DNA of 9,873 bases, from NCBI GenBank assembly GCA_023443515.1, contig JAEZUC010000151.1:1-9873 (forward strand). The letters are read 5' to 3'. The notes under the pieces are model-generated. The model was not told the DNA's origin. It saw only the letters and a list, made by a program, of their open reading frames with translations, and ran no database searches. This document shows positions 1 to 6,510 of the stretch, piece after piece; within the stretch, counting starts at the first letter, position 1, and every line of letters begins with the position of its first letter. The translations under genes were made by a program, and so were the position numbers. Source of the DNA: Bacillota bacterium. Lineage in GTDB: Bacteria; Bacillota; Clostridia; Acetivibrionales; DSM-1351.

Positions 1-1184
1 ATAGCTCCTACAATACTAACTGCCTGACCTATAGCCCTAGGCATACGAAGGCCCGCTTCACGGAGAATTTCAAAAGTAATTACCATAATTAAAGCCTCAA
101 TGAAGGCTGAGAAAGGTATTCCTTCTCTGGTAGCGGCCATAGTAAGCATAAGCTTGAAAGGAATTATCGTCTGATGAAAGCTTATAACTGCTACATATAA
201 TCCCGGTAAATATACCGAAATAAAAAAAGACATCAATCTCAGTAACCTCATAAAGGAAGCAAAATAGAATTCTCCGAAATAGTCTTCCTGGGCCTGAAAG
301 CTCTCTATCATCAGAAACGGAACTGTCAGTACGGTGGGAGTGCCGTCGGCAAGAATTGCAACCCTTCCTTCCAGAAGCTTTGCTGTAACCTTATCGGGCT
401 TTTCACTGTTTCCAACCATAGGAAAAAATGGCATTTTGCCATCTTGTATAAACTGCTCAATATATCCCGTAGCAAGAATGGCATCTGTATCAATTTTGTT
501 AATGCGTTTTTTTACTTCTTCAACTACTTCGGGCGCTACAATACCTTGAATATAGCAAATCGCTATATCAGTATTTGTTTGCTCACCTAAAACTAGGTTT
601 TCAACCTTGAATTTGGAATTCTTTATTCTTCTGCGGATAAGTATTATATTTGTCCTGAGACTTTCTGAAAAACCTTCTCTTGAGCCTTTAATACTTATCT
701 CGGTGTCAGGTTCTCCGACAGACCTTTTTTCGGGAGCTTTTAAGCCGATTTTAAAGGCCTTGTCCTCTCCGTCAATAAATAAAACAACATCTCCCGTTAG
801 AATACCATCCACACAAGTTTTAAAGGAATAAAGATCCTTAAGATCACTTACGCTTAATACATTTTCTTTTAGTAGGGTAAAAACCGATGAATAGTTTTTA
901 TCACCGGAATAATTTATTATAGGCTCAATAACATTCTCAGAAAGGATGGCCTTGTTAAAAAAACCTTCTAGAGAGGCAATTATAATTCTGGTATTATGCT
1001 TTCCCAAAAGCACTTCACGGAGAGTGAAGTCACTGCACAGGGAAAATTCCTGATTCAGCAGTCCTCTGACTCTGTCAATGGATTTTGGAATTTGTGTACT
1101 GCTGATATTTTGGCTATCTTCGCTTATGCCACTACCCGTATTCTTTGTTTTTTTAGTTTCTCTGGTTTTAAAAAAATTAAACAT
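1..1184 (-). CDS. Spore germination protein, GerA family A subunit (C-terminus cut off by window edge)
   Basis: A subunit of a nutrient germinant receptor, which sits in the inner spore membrane and helps trigger germination. The reading frame is open from an ATG at 1184 to the left edge, giving 394 residues; family members usually have about 480-540, so the last membrane helices are missing. GGGTGAT lies 3 bases upstream of the ATG. The first 310 or so residues form the soluble domain, including a VGEPDTEISIKGSREGF stretch (156-172) typical of the family. Membrane helices follow from about residue 312, with YLPGLYVAV (325-333), TREGIPF (352-358) and FEILREAG (371-378), all GerA hallmarks. 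It is divergent from the 3D-protein gene. Its B and C partners presumably lie to the left, outside the window. The family call is secure; the ligand cannot be told. It is a clear paralogue of the protein at 4780-6510, and is shorter at its N-terminus. Confidence 0.93.
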   Translation of the reverse strand, partial: MFNFFKTRETKKTKNTGSGISEDSQNISSTQIPKSIDRVRGLLNQEFSLCSDFTLREVLLGKHNTRIIIASLEGFFNKAILSENVIEPIINYSGDKNYSSVFTLLKENVLSVSDLKDLYSFKTCVDGILTGDVVLFIDGEDKAFKIGLKAPEKRSVGEPDTEISIKGSREGFSESLRTNIILIRRRIKNSKFKVENLVLGEQTNTDIAICYIQGIVAPEVVEEVKKRINKIDTDAILATGYIEQFIQDGKMPFFPMVGNSEKPDKVTAKLLEGRVAILADGTPTVLTVPFLMIESFQAQEDYFGEFYFASFMRLLRLMSFFISVYLPGLYVAVISFHQTIIPFKLMLTMAATREGIPFSAFIEALIMVITFEILREAGLRMPRAIGQAVSIVGA

Positions 1185-1302
1185 TATATCACCCAAAAAT
1201 CATTGTCTCCAAAAAAAACAATGTTATTCTGCATGTATAAATACTGCATATTTGGAAAATAATCCATAATAGGTTAATTTAATTAATAAGGAGTTCGCAT
1301 AT
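1185..1302. promoter_or_regulatory. Divergent promoter region between the gerA-like gene and the 3D-protein gene
   Basis: This 118-bp gap must carry the start signals for both divergent genes. No good sigma-A promoter is visible. On the plus strand, GCATATT (1246-1252) followed 12 bases later by CATAATA (1265-1271) resembles sporulation-sigma elements (sigma-E -35 with a sigma-E/G-like -10), but the spacer is shorter than usual. An overlapping arrangement, GTTATTC (1223-1229), 16 bases, GCATAT (1246-1251), is repeated upstream of the receptor operon at 4685-4713. An imperfect dyad, TGCA-T-GTAT / ATAC-TGCA, spans 1230-1248. The ribosome-binding site of the 3D gene is AAGGAG at 1288-1293. The sigma assignment is inference. 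Confidence 0.35.
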
Positions 1303-2094
1303 ATGACAGAAAAAAACAAGCAAAAGTCTGCCGATATTTGGATGTTCAAGGTATTAACTATAGCATTGGTATTGACATGTTCATTACTCGCTTTCTTCTG
1401 TATCAGGGTTAACAATGTAGTCAACCAGTACAAAGAAAAATATAATAATGAATGTGTACAATCCATGCTTATTATGAAATCAAATCAATCATTAACAACA
1501 AACTCAAATAATTATAAATCCCAAACCGATGAACTCAGTAAACTTAACAACGTTCTGAAGGAACAGAATGAACAGGTAAAGAAACAGCTGGAAGAACTGA
1601 AAAAACAAAATCAACGGTTGGAAGCTACAAGGAGGGAATTAGCCGATGATAATCTTCAGCTACAGAAATCACTTAAAAAAGCTGCATCGGTGGGTGTAAA
1701 ACCACAATCATACAAGATTTACAGCGGTGACAACTTGGAGACTAACACCAAGGGAAAGTATCTTGGGAAGTTTTTGGGTACTGCGTACACTCCCTGTGCC
1801 GAGGAGTGCGGTAATAACAAAGGAATTACAAGTTCCGGTCAGCCAATAGTACCCGGTGTATCGGTAGCAATTGATAACACACATTGGCCCTATGGAACAA
1901 TATTTTATATCAAGGGGTTAGGGTATACAATCGCTATGGACACGGGAAGTGCCATCAAAGGAAAAAATAGATTCGATTTTGCAGTATTAGATAAAAAGTT
2001 TGCATATGAGCTTGGACAACAATACTATGACGTGTACCTAGTAAAAATGGGAAACGGTAAGATTGGTGAATATAACATAGCCAAACCGGCGTAG
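1303..2094 (+). CDS. Membrane-anchored coiled-coil protein with C-terminal 3D (MltA-like) cell-wall domain
   Basis: Probably a peptidoglycan-acting envelope protein. Residues 15-35 are one hydrophobic anchor after a short charged N-terminus, so the bulk should lie outside the membrane. Residues about 75-127 are rich in E, K, Q and L with heptad-like spacing and should form a coiled coil. The C-terminal domain (about 153-249) matches the 3D family, named for three conserved aspartates: D191 (AIDNTHWPYGT), D213 (AMDTG) and D225 (FDFAV), with the usual SAIKG between the last two. 3D domains share the MltA lytic-transglycosylase fold and occur in YabE, YocH and YuiC-type proteins. The 263-residue length suits a single anchored 3D protein. 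AAGGAG lies 9 bases before the ATG. No terminator is visible between its stop and the dapB promoter 33 bases further on. Catalytic activity is inferred from family only. Confidence 0.88.
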   Translation: MTEKNKQKSADIWMFKVLTIALVLTCSLLAFFCIRVNNVVNQYKEKYNNECVQSMLIMKSNQSLTTNSNNYKSQTDELSKLNNVLKEQNEQVKKQLEELKKQNQRLEATRRELADDNLQLQKSLKKAASVGVKPQSYKIYSGDNLETNTKGKYLGKFLGTAYTPCAEECGNNKGITSSGQPIVPGVSVAIDNTHWPYGTIFYIKGLGYTIAMDTGSAIKGKNRFDFAVLDKKFAYELGQQYYDVYLVKMGNGKIGEYNIAKPA

Positions 2095-2126
2095 ATAAAA
2101 GAAAACTAATATAAAATCAGGAAATA

Positions 2127-2155
2127 TTGACTTTTTCATTTAAATGGTATATACT
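2127..2155 (+). promoter_or_regulatory. Sigma-A promoter driving the c-di-AMP riboswitch and dapB
   Basis: TTGACT (2127-2132) and TATACT (2150-2155) are separated by exactly 17 bases, each one base from the housekeeping consensus. Transcription should start near 2162, about 25 bases before the aptamer begins. This is the strongest promoter in the window and shows that the riboswitch transcript is made in vegetative cells, separately from the 3D gene upstream. Confidence 0.8.
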
Positions 2156-2185
2156 AACAGTGGATTTAAGTCTAAAAATTAATAA

Positions 2186-2325
2186 TTTATCGCTGAATTG
2201 TAGCAGTTTGATTGCTATAAGCGGGGGAACCATTTAATGGGGTGAATCCTGGGTAACCAGGTAGGGTTAGTCTCTTACAACCCGAATCCGGCAGCTAACT
2301 TCGTAAGCGTTGGGGAGAAAGTGAA
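2186..2325 (+). promoter_or_regulatory. Cyclic-di-AMP riboswitch (ydaO/yuaA type)
   Basis: The signature elements of the ydaO-yuaA class appear in order: CGCTGAA (2191-2197), GCGGGGGAACC (2221-2231), GGGGTGAATCC (2239-2249), TCTCTTACAACCCGAATCCG (2271-2290), CAGCTAACTTCGTAAGCG (2292-2309) and a closing GGGGAGAAAG (2312-2321). CGCT at 2191-2194 can pair with AGCG at 2306-2309. The class senses c-di-AMP and is known as an off switch. Here an intrinsic terminator follows about 27 bases downstream and dapB is the next gene, so high c-di-AMP should lower dapB expression. TGTAGCA (2199-2205) can pair locally with TGCTATA (2213-2219) or with TGCTACA in the terminator (2354-2360), which suggests the switching mechanism. 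The motif match is seen; the pairing outcome is inferred. Confidence 0.92.
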
Positions 2326-2351
2326 TTTTTACATTTTGTAATTTTCCGACC

Positions 2352-2379
2352 AATGCTACAGTTTATCTGTAGCATTTTT
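2352..2379 (+). terminator. Riboswitch-controlled intrinsic terminator
   Basis: A perfect 10-bp stem, AATGCTACAG (2352-2361) with CTGTAGCATT (2367-2376), closes a TTTAT loop and runs into a T-rich tail (2375-2379). It lies between the c-di-AMP aptamer and dapB. The left arm is complementary to 2199-2205 in the 5' part of the aptamer, so an antiterminator can form when the aptamer is not folded. With no terminator visible after the 3D gene, it may also end read-through from upstream. Confidence 0.88.
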
Positions 2380-2465
2380 AAGTTTATCCTTATTCATTTT
2401 CTTCAAATTTAATTATTCAATTTTAAATCTTACTTTTATAATTTGAAAGGGAGGGAACTTATTTG

Positions 2466-3320
2466 ATGAAAGTTTGTATATCAGGCTTGGGCCGCACGGG
2501 GAAGGAGATTGCCAAAACCATATTATTACAAAATGAAATCCAGCTTGTTTCTGCTATTTGCAGTCCGAGCAGTAATTCTTTGAATAAGGATTTGGGAGAA
2601 ATTCTTGGAATGAACAAGACAGGAATAATTGTTTCCGGATCTGATAAACTAGAGGAAGTTATATTTAGAAATAAACCGGACGTTGTTATTGATTTTTCAA
2701 ATCCTAAATCAGCATTGAAAAATGCTTTATTTTTCTCAAAATACAGGATAAACATTGTGGTGGGAACCACAGGATTCTCAGATTATCAGCTTAACAAGCT
2801 CTACGTAATTTGCAGAAAATACAAAAACGGCATTGTTTATGCACCGAATATAACCATGGGTGTCAATGTTCTGATGCTGCTGTCAAATCTTACGGCAAGC
2901 TTGCTCAGCAATTATGATTTTCAGATTACCGAGTTACATCATAAAAACAAATTGGATTCACCATCCGGTACAGCAAAAAAAATAGCCGGCGAAATACAGA
3001 GTGGCCTTTTAAACAAGGGAGTTGTAGTTTCCCATAAGGACATACCTATTAATTCAGTAAGGGCCGGAGGTGTAATAGGTAAGCATGAAGTAATGATAGT
3101 CGGTCAGGAGGACAAAATAGAAATCAGTCATGAATCTTTTTCAAGAAAAGCTTTTGCACAGGGTGCAGTAAGCGCTGCTAGATTTATTCATAAAAAATCC
3201 GGATATTATGAAATGAAGGATGTACTTGACTTGGAAAAAGTTCTAAAGACTTATATAGAAAATAATAATAAATCCTCAAGGCGACATAACAAATATAATG
3301 CCAAACCGGTTTCAAATTAA
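2466..3320 (+). CDS. dapB: 4-hydroxy-tetrahydrodipicolinate reductase
   Basis: Reduces 4-hydroxy-tetrahydrodipicolinate to tetrahydrodipicolinate with NAD(P)H in the cytosolic lysine/diaminopimelate pathway. Numbered from the ATG at 2466: Rossmann loop GLGRTG (7-12), VIDFS (74-78), VVGTTGF (98-104) and APN (126-128). The catalytic signature ELHHKNKLDSPSGTA (156-170) holds the histidine pair and lysine that correspond to H159/H160 and K163 of E. coli DapB. RAGGVIGKH and ISHESFSRKAFAQGA complete the family pattern. A TTG at 2463 is also possible: GGAGG at 2450-2454 is 8 bases from it and 11 from the ATG. At 284 residues it is slightly long because of a polar, basic tail after about residue 265. 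It is preceded by a c-di-AMP riboswitch and terminator. Its neighbours are not lysine genes, so it stands alone and could be a second copy; that cannot be seen from here. Confidence 0.93.
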   Translation: MKVCISGLGRTGKEIAKTILLQNEIQLVSAICSPSSNSLNKDLGEILGMNKTGIIVSGSDKLEEVIFRNKPDVVIDFSNPKSALKNALFFSKYRINIVVGTTGFSDYQLNKLYVICRKYKNGIVYAPNITMGVNVLMLLSNLTASLLSNYDFQITELHHKNKLDSPSGTAKKIAGEIQSGLLNKGVVVSHKDIPINSVRAGGVIGKHEVMIVGQEDKIEISHESFSRKAFAQGAVSAARFIHKKSGYYEMKDVLDLEKVLKTYIENNNKSSRRHNKYNAKPVSN

Positions 3321-3359
3321 AAAACAAGAACCCTGCTATTGCTGGGTTCTTGTTTTTTT
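3321..3359. terminator. Bidirectional terminator between dapB and the PBP5-like gene
   Basis: A 13-bp perfect stem, AAAACAAGAACCC (3321-3333) with GGGTTCTTGTTTT (3344-3356), encloses a 10-base loop. T runs follow on both strands: 3353-3359 on plus, and the complement of A3319-A3324 on minus. It begins right after the dapB stop and serves both convergent genes. The TAG stop of the minus-strand gene (3336-3338) lies inside the loop, so that gene's last ribosome reaches into the hairpin. Confidence 0.92.
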
Positions 3360-4556
3360 AGCTCTAAACATAAATTTTATAAGATTTTTAATTATAAGAA
3401 TAATTTCAATAATCCCAAGAATACCTACTATTGTCACCAAATCTTTGTTTTCCGAAACAATGTTTTTAATTTTCGTTCTGTAATCCTTGGGGGCTGAAAC
3501 AGTCTTATCCGAGTACAGATTAACTTCTATTACAGTACTATCATTCAGAGTGTATTTTAAAACACCTGCAATAATCTCGGTATTAATCGGGAGCTTTAAT
3601 TTTTCATTTGGTATAAAAGTTATATTTTTAATAAAACTGTTACCAATAGGATACGTATAGTAAACATCAATTTTACTTACCAGGTCAACCTTTACATTGT
3701 CTACTTCTATACTTCTTTGAGGTATATGCTTTGGTACCAGAACTCCCGTAAAAAACTTAGAAAATCCGTAATCAAACAGTTTTGCAGTCTCGGAAAATGT
3801 ATCTTTTTCATTTGTATTGAAAACCACCGCAATAAGCCGTTTTTCGTTTTGAGAAGCAGTTGTAACTGCAGAAAAGCTCTGAGGGTTTGTATTTGTACCC
3901 AGTTTTCCGCCATCTACGCCTTTATAGCTCCAAAAAAGGGTATTTTGATTAGTTAAAATTGAAGAATTATTTCCGTTGATCCAACCGAAACCTTTTGCCC
4001 CGAATATAGTATTAAAAGTATTATTAGCTATTGCAGCTTTAATAAATGAGGCTATATCCTTGGCCGATGTATATTGGTCCTTTTCATAAAGACCAGTTGG
4101 ATTAACAAAATAAGTATCTTTTAAAGAAAGTTCTTTAGCCTTGGTATTCATGTACTTGACAAATTTCTGGATATCACCGTCACCCACATATTCGGCAAGT
4201 GCTACAGCTGCATCATTACCTTGCGAAAGCATTACAGCGTAAAGTAAATCTTCAACCGTATACTGATTTCCTACCACAAGATTAAGACCTTTATAGCTGG
4301 CGGCATTTTTACTTATTGTAATTTTGGCGTTTAAATCTGCTTTCTCAATTGTAACAAGAGCAGTCATAAGTTTACACATAACTGAAGGTGATAAATGCTT
4401 ATATGCGTCTTTTTCATAAAGAACTTGTCCCCTCACAGTGTCCATTAAGACAGCAGAGCTGGAAGTAAGACTTTCAGCCGGTGTCCATGCAAAAACCGGA
4501 AGACTATTGAATATTAAAATTAATGCCACTAAGACTAAAAGGATTTTTTTGCTCAT
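3336..4556 (-). CDS. PBP5/DacA-like exported protein (peptidase S11 family) with degenerate active site
   Basis: Related to low-molecular-weight D-alanyl-D-alanine carboxypeptidases (DacA/DacF), which trim peptidoglycan stem peptides outside the membrane. The ATG at 4556 is preferred because AGGTGA lies 5 bases upstream; an in-frame GTG at 4565 falls inside that site. Residues 1-23 form a signal peptide (ending PVFA), 30-265 resemble the S11 domain, about 268-350 the C-terminal beta domain, and 373-397 are a membrane anchor before a KK-rich tail. The catalytic motifs are altered. SxxK reads V59-M-C-K62, SxN reads Q112-G-N114 and KTG reads K218-L-G220. Both serines and the threonine are replaced, while the lysines, asparagine and glycines stay. 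The frame is intact over 406 residues, so it looks like a maintained, probably catalytically dead homologue rather than a decaying gene. Fold assignment is firm; loss of activity is inference. Confidence 0.88.
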   Translation of the reverse strand: MSKKILLVLVALILIFNSLPVFAWTPAESLTSSSAVLMDTVRGQVLYEKDAYKHLSPSVMCKLMTALVTIEKADLNAKITISKNAASYKGLNLVVGNQYTVEDLLYAVMLSQGNDAAVALAEYVGDGDIQKFVKYMNTKAKELSLKDTYFVNPTGLYEKDQYTSAKDIASFIKAAIANNTFNTIFGAKGFGWINGNNSSILTNQNTLFWSYKGVDGGKLGTNTNPQSFSAVTTASQNEKRLIAVVFNTNEKDTFSETAKLFDYGFSKFFTGVLVPKHIPQRSIEVDNVKVDLVSKIDVYYTYPIGNSFIKNITFIPNEKLKLPINTEIIAGVLKYTLNDSTVIEVNLYSDKTVSAPKDYRTKIKNIVSENKDLVTIVGILGIIEIILIIKNLIKFMFRAKKTRTQQ

Positions 4557-4588
4557 CAACGTCACCTGCCGAAAGTAAAATTCGTTTC

Positions 4589-4618
4589 ATAATATAATGA
4601 TAGAACATAGGGAATCAA
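4589..4618 (-). promoter_or_regulatory. Candidate promoter of the PBP5-like gene
   Basis: Read on the minus strand, TTGATT (complement of 4613-4618) is followed after 16 bases by TATATT (complement of 4591-4596), or after 18 bases by TATTAT (complement of 4589-4594). Both would place the transcript start about 25 bases before the AGGTGA ribosome-binding site. The boxes are only moderate sigma-A matches in AT-rich DNA. Confidence 0.4.
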
Positions 4619-4684
4619 TTAACAAGGTAAAAATCAATAAACTAACGTTAAAAATAGATTACAAATTTTACAATAATTATTAAA

Positions 4685-4713
4685 GTTATTCAGCAGATGA
4701 AAACAATGCATAT
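4685..4713 (+). promoter_or_regulatory. Candidate promoter element of the germinant-receptor operon
   Basis: GTTATTC (4685-4691) and GCATAT (4708-4713) are 16 bases apart. The same two words with the same spacing occur upstream of the 3D gene (1223-1251). The second word continues as CATATAA, a partial match (5 of 7) to the sigma-G -10 consensus CATWMTA, but the upstream word is not a good sigma-G -35. It sits 71 bases before the TTG start. GerA operons in Bacillus are transcribed by sigma-G in the forespore; that this one is too is inference. Confidence 0.3.
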
Positions 4714-4779
4714 AACTCACCTTAAAATAAAATAATACAATTGAAACTTAGGGAAAAATATATATAAAGGAGCTTAAAA

Positions 4780-6510
4780 TTGGGAGTCATAAAGAAATTA
4801 AGAAGATACATTATATATAACGAAAAAAATATCAAACATGACTTTAAGTTAAAGGAAACAAAGTCTTTAAATTGTAACAAGGCAAAAAATCCTGCTTCTA
4901 TGGACACCTTTGACAGTGAAGAATTTAAAGATTTTTTTGAAGCATGTCCTGTTAATGATGAATATTTAGAAGAGACCGTATCGGATGAAATAGATAATAA
5001 TAAAAGTATGATGAAAAAAATATATAACATACCCGAAAACAGTGATGTTGTATACAGAGAGTTCAATTTAACCGTTCAAGATGAGAATTATCAGGCTTTC
5101 ATAGTTTTTATTGACGGAATGACGGACAGTAGTATTATAAGCAATAATATTCTGCAGCCTTTAATGATCTTATCAAACCTTGATATAAAACAAGAGGTGA
5201 AGGATGTAGGAGAATTTATATTCAACAGACTTATACCTTTCAATCAGTTAAAAAAAGCACAGGATTTCAAAGAGGTTGTAGGCAATATCAATTTTGGCGG
5301 ATGTGCGGTATTTGTAGATGGGTTGGAATATGCATATGTAGCGGATACAAAAAAATGGGAACACAGAGGTGTGGGTGAGCCAAACTCCGAAACTGTTATA
5401 AGAGGACCACAGGAGGCTTTTAATGAACAAATAAGAGCAAATACCGCCCTTTTACGGAAAATATTAAAGGACAAAGATTTGACAATCAAGGGACTTACTG
5501 TAGGTAGACGAAGTAATACGCCCTGTGCTGTCATGTATATCCGTGATATTGCAAATGAATCTCTTGTAAATGAAGTATTAAAGAGAGTCAAAAGTATAAA
5601 GGTTGATTATATATTTGATTCCGGTGAATTGGAGCAACTACTGGAAGACAGCACTTTTTTGACAGCACCACAGATATTTGCAACAGAAAGACCCGATACT
5701 GTTGCAAGAATGCTTGCCCAAGGGAACATAGCCGTTATATTGGACGGAAGTCCATATGTACTGGTGATGCCTGCAACAATAACTGAATACCTCAATACTC
5801 CCGAAGATATAAACATAAGATTCCCATACGTGAATTTTATACGTATGATAAGAATAATCGGTGTTCTAATAGCACTTTTATTACCGGGACTTTATATAGC
5901 TGTAACAAACTATCATCAGGAAATGATTCCGACTAATCTTTTATTTGCCATTGAGGCATCAAGAGAGATCGTTCCGTTTCCAACGGTTGTTGAGATAATA
6001 ATAATGGAATTTTCATTTGAACTGATTAGAGAAGCCGGGATTAGAGTACCCGGAGCAATTGGCTCAACAATAGGCATTGTTGGCGGACTGATTTTAGGAC
6101 AGGCAGCAGTTTCGGCAAATCTTGTAAGTCCGATACTAATAATAGTAGTAGCTATTACGGCTCTCGGTTCCTTTTCCATACCTAGTTTCTCAATGTCTTT
6201 TTCCATAAGAATAATTCGATTTGCTTATATTATATTTGGGTCCATAGCCGGATTTTTTGGAATAGCATTAGGTCTGGTGTTGAATTCTTTACTGCTTGCG
6301 TCGTCAAAATCATTTGGAGTGCCTTTTCTGGCACCATTTGGTCCTATTACAAATGGAAAATATTCAGATAAACTAATGAGAAAGCCTATGTGGAAACAGG
6401 AAAAAAGACCGGACTATCTGAATACAAAGGATATTATTAAGCAACCCGAAGTAAGCAGAGGTTGGGCTAGCAACGATTCAGGTGAGGACGGAGGTGAGGA
6501 TAATGAGTAA
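4780..6510 (+). CDS. Spore germination protein, GerA family A subunit (GerAA/GerKA type)
   Basis: A subunit of a nutrient germinant receptor in the inner spore membrane and first gene of an A-B-C(-D) operon. The start is the TTG at 4780, with AAAGGAG (4766-4772) 7 bases upstream; no nearby ATG has such a site. Residues 1-75 form a charged extension beyond the usual N-terminal domain, so the protein (576 residues) is longer than most relatives (about 480-540). The soluble domain carries VGEPNSETVIRGPQEAF (198-214) and PYVLVMPATITEY (325-337). Membrane helices run from about 352 to 509, with LLPGLYIAV (367-375), FELIREAG (413-420) and GQAAVSANLVSP (440-451). A hydrophilic C-terminal tail with SFGVPFLAPF (511-520) ends in an acidic run. 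The stop overlaps the next gene by 8 bases. Ligand unknown. Confidence 0.94.
   Translation: MGVIKKLRRYIIYNEKNIKHDFKLKETKSLNCNKAKNPASMDTFDSEEFKDFFEACPVNDEYLEETVSDEIDNNKSMMKKIYNIPENSDVVYREFNLTVQDENYQAFIVFIDGMTDSSIISNNILQPLMILSNLDIKQEVKDVGEFIFNRLIPFNQLKKAQDFKEVVGNINFGGCAVFVDGLEYAYVADTKKWEHRGVGEPNSETVIRGPQEAFNEQIRANTALLRKILKDKDLTIKGLTVGRRSNTPCAVMYIRDIANESLVNEVLKRVKSIKVDYIFDSGELEQLLEDSTFLTAPQIFATERPDTVARMLAQGNIAVILDGSPYVLVMPATITEYLNTPEDINIRFPYVNFIRMIRIIGVLIALLLPGLYIAVTNYHQEMIPTNLLFAIEASREIVPFPTVVEIIIMEFSFELIREAGIRVPGAIGSTIGIVGGLILGQAAVSANLVSPILIIVVAITALGSFSIPSFSMSFSIRIIRFAYIIFGSIAGFFGIALGLVLNSLLLASSKSFGVPFLAPFGPITNGKYSDKLMRKPMWKQEKRPDYLNTKDIIKQPEVSRGWASNDSGEDGGEDNE

Noticed and set aside
1201..1223. 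Hairpin CATTGT / ACAATG in the leader of the left gerA-like gene
   Set aside because: Only 6 AT-rich pairs with an 11-base loop, which is common by chance in this DNA; not strong enough to list.
334..1262. Several plus-strand open frames of 60-90 codons (334-549, 607-831, 996-1262, 1078-1269)
   Set aside because: They run opposite to the continuous GerA-family frame (1184 to 1), lack ribosome-binding sites and show no coherent domain pattern.
4563..4565. GTG at 4565 as the start of the PBP5-like gene
   Set aside because: It lies inside the AGGTGA ribosome-binding site for the ATG at 4556, which gives a normal signal peptide.
6482..6502. Earlier start of the B-subunit gene at 6482
   Set aside because: It would add residues encoded by the ribosome-binding site itself; the ATG at 6503 has GGAGGTGAG at proper spacing and gives the usual family N-terminus.
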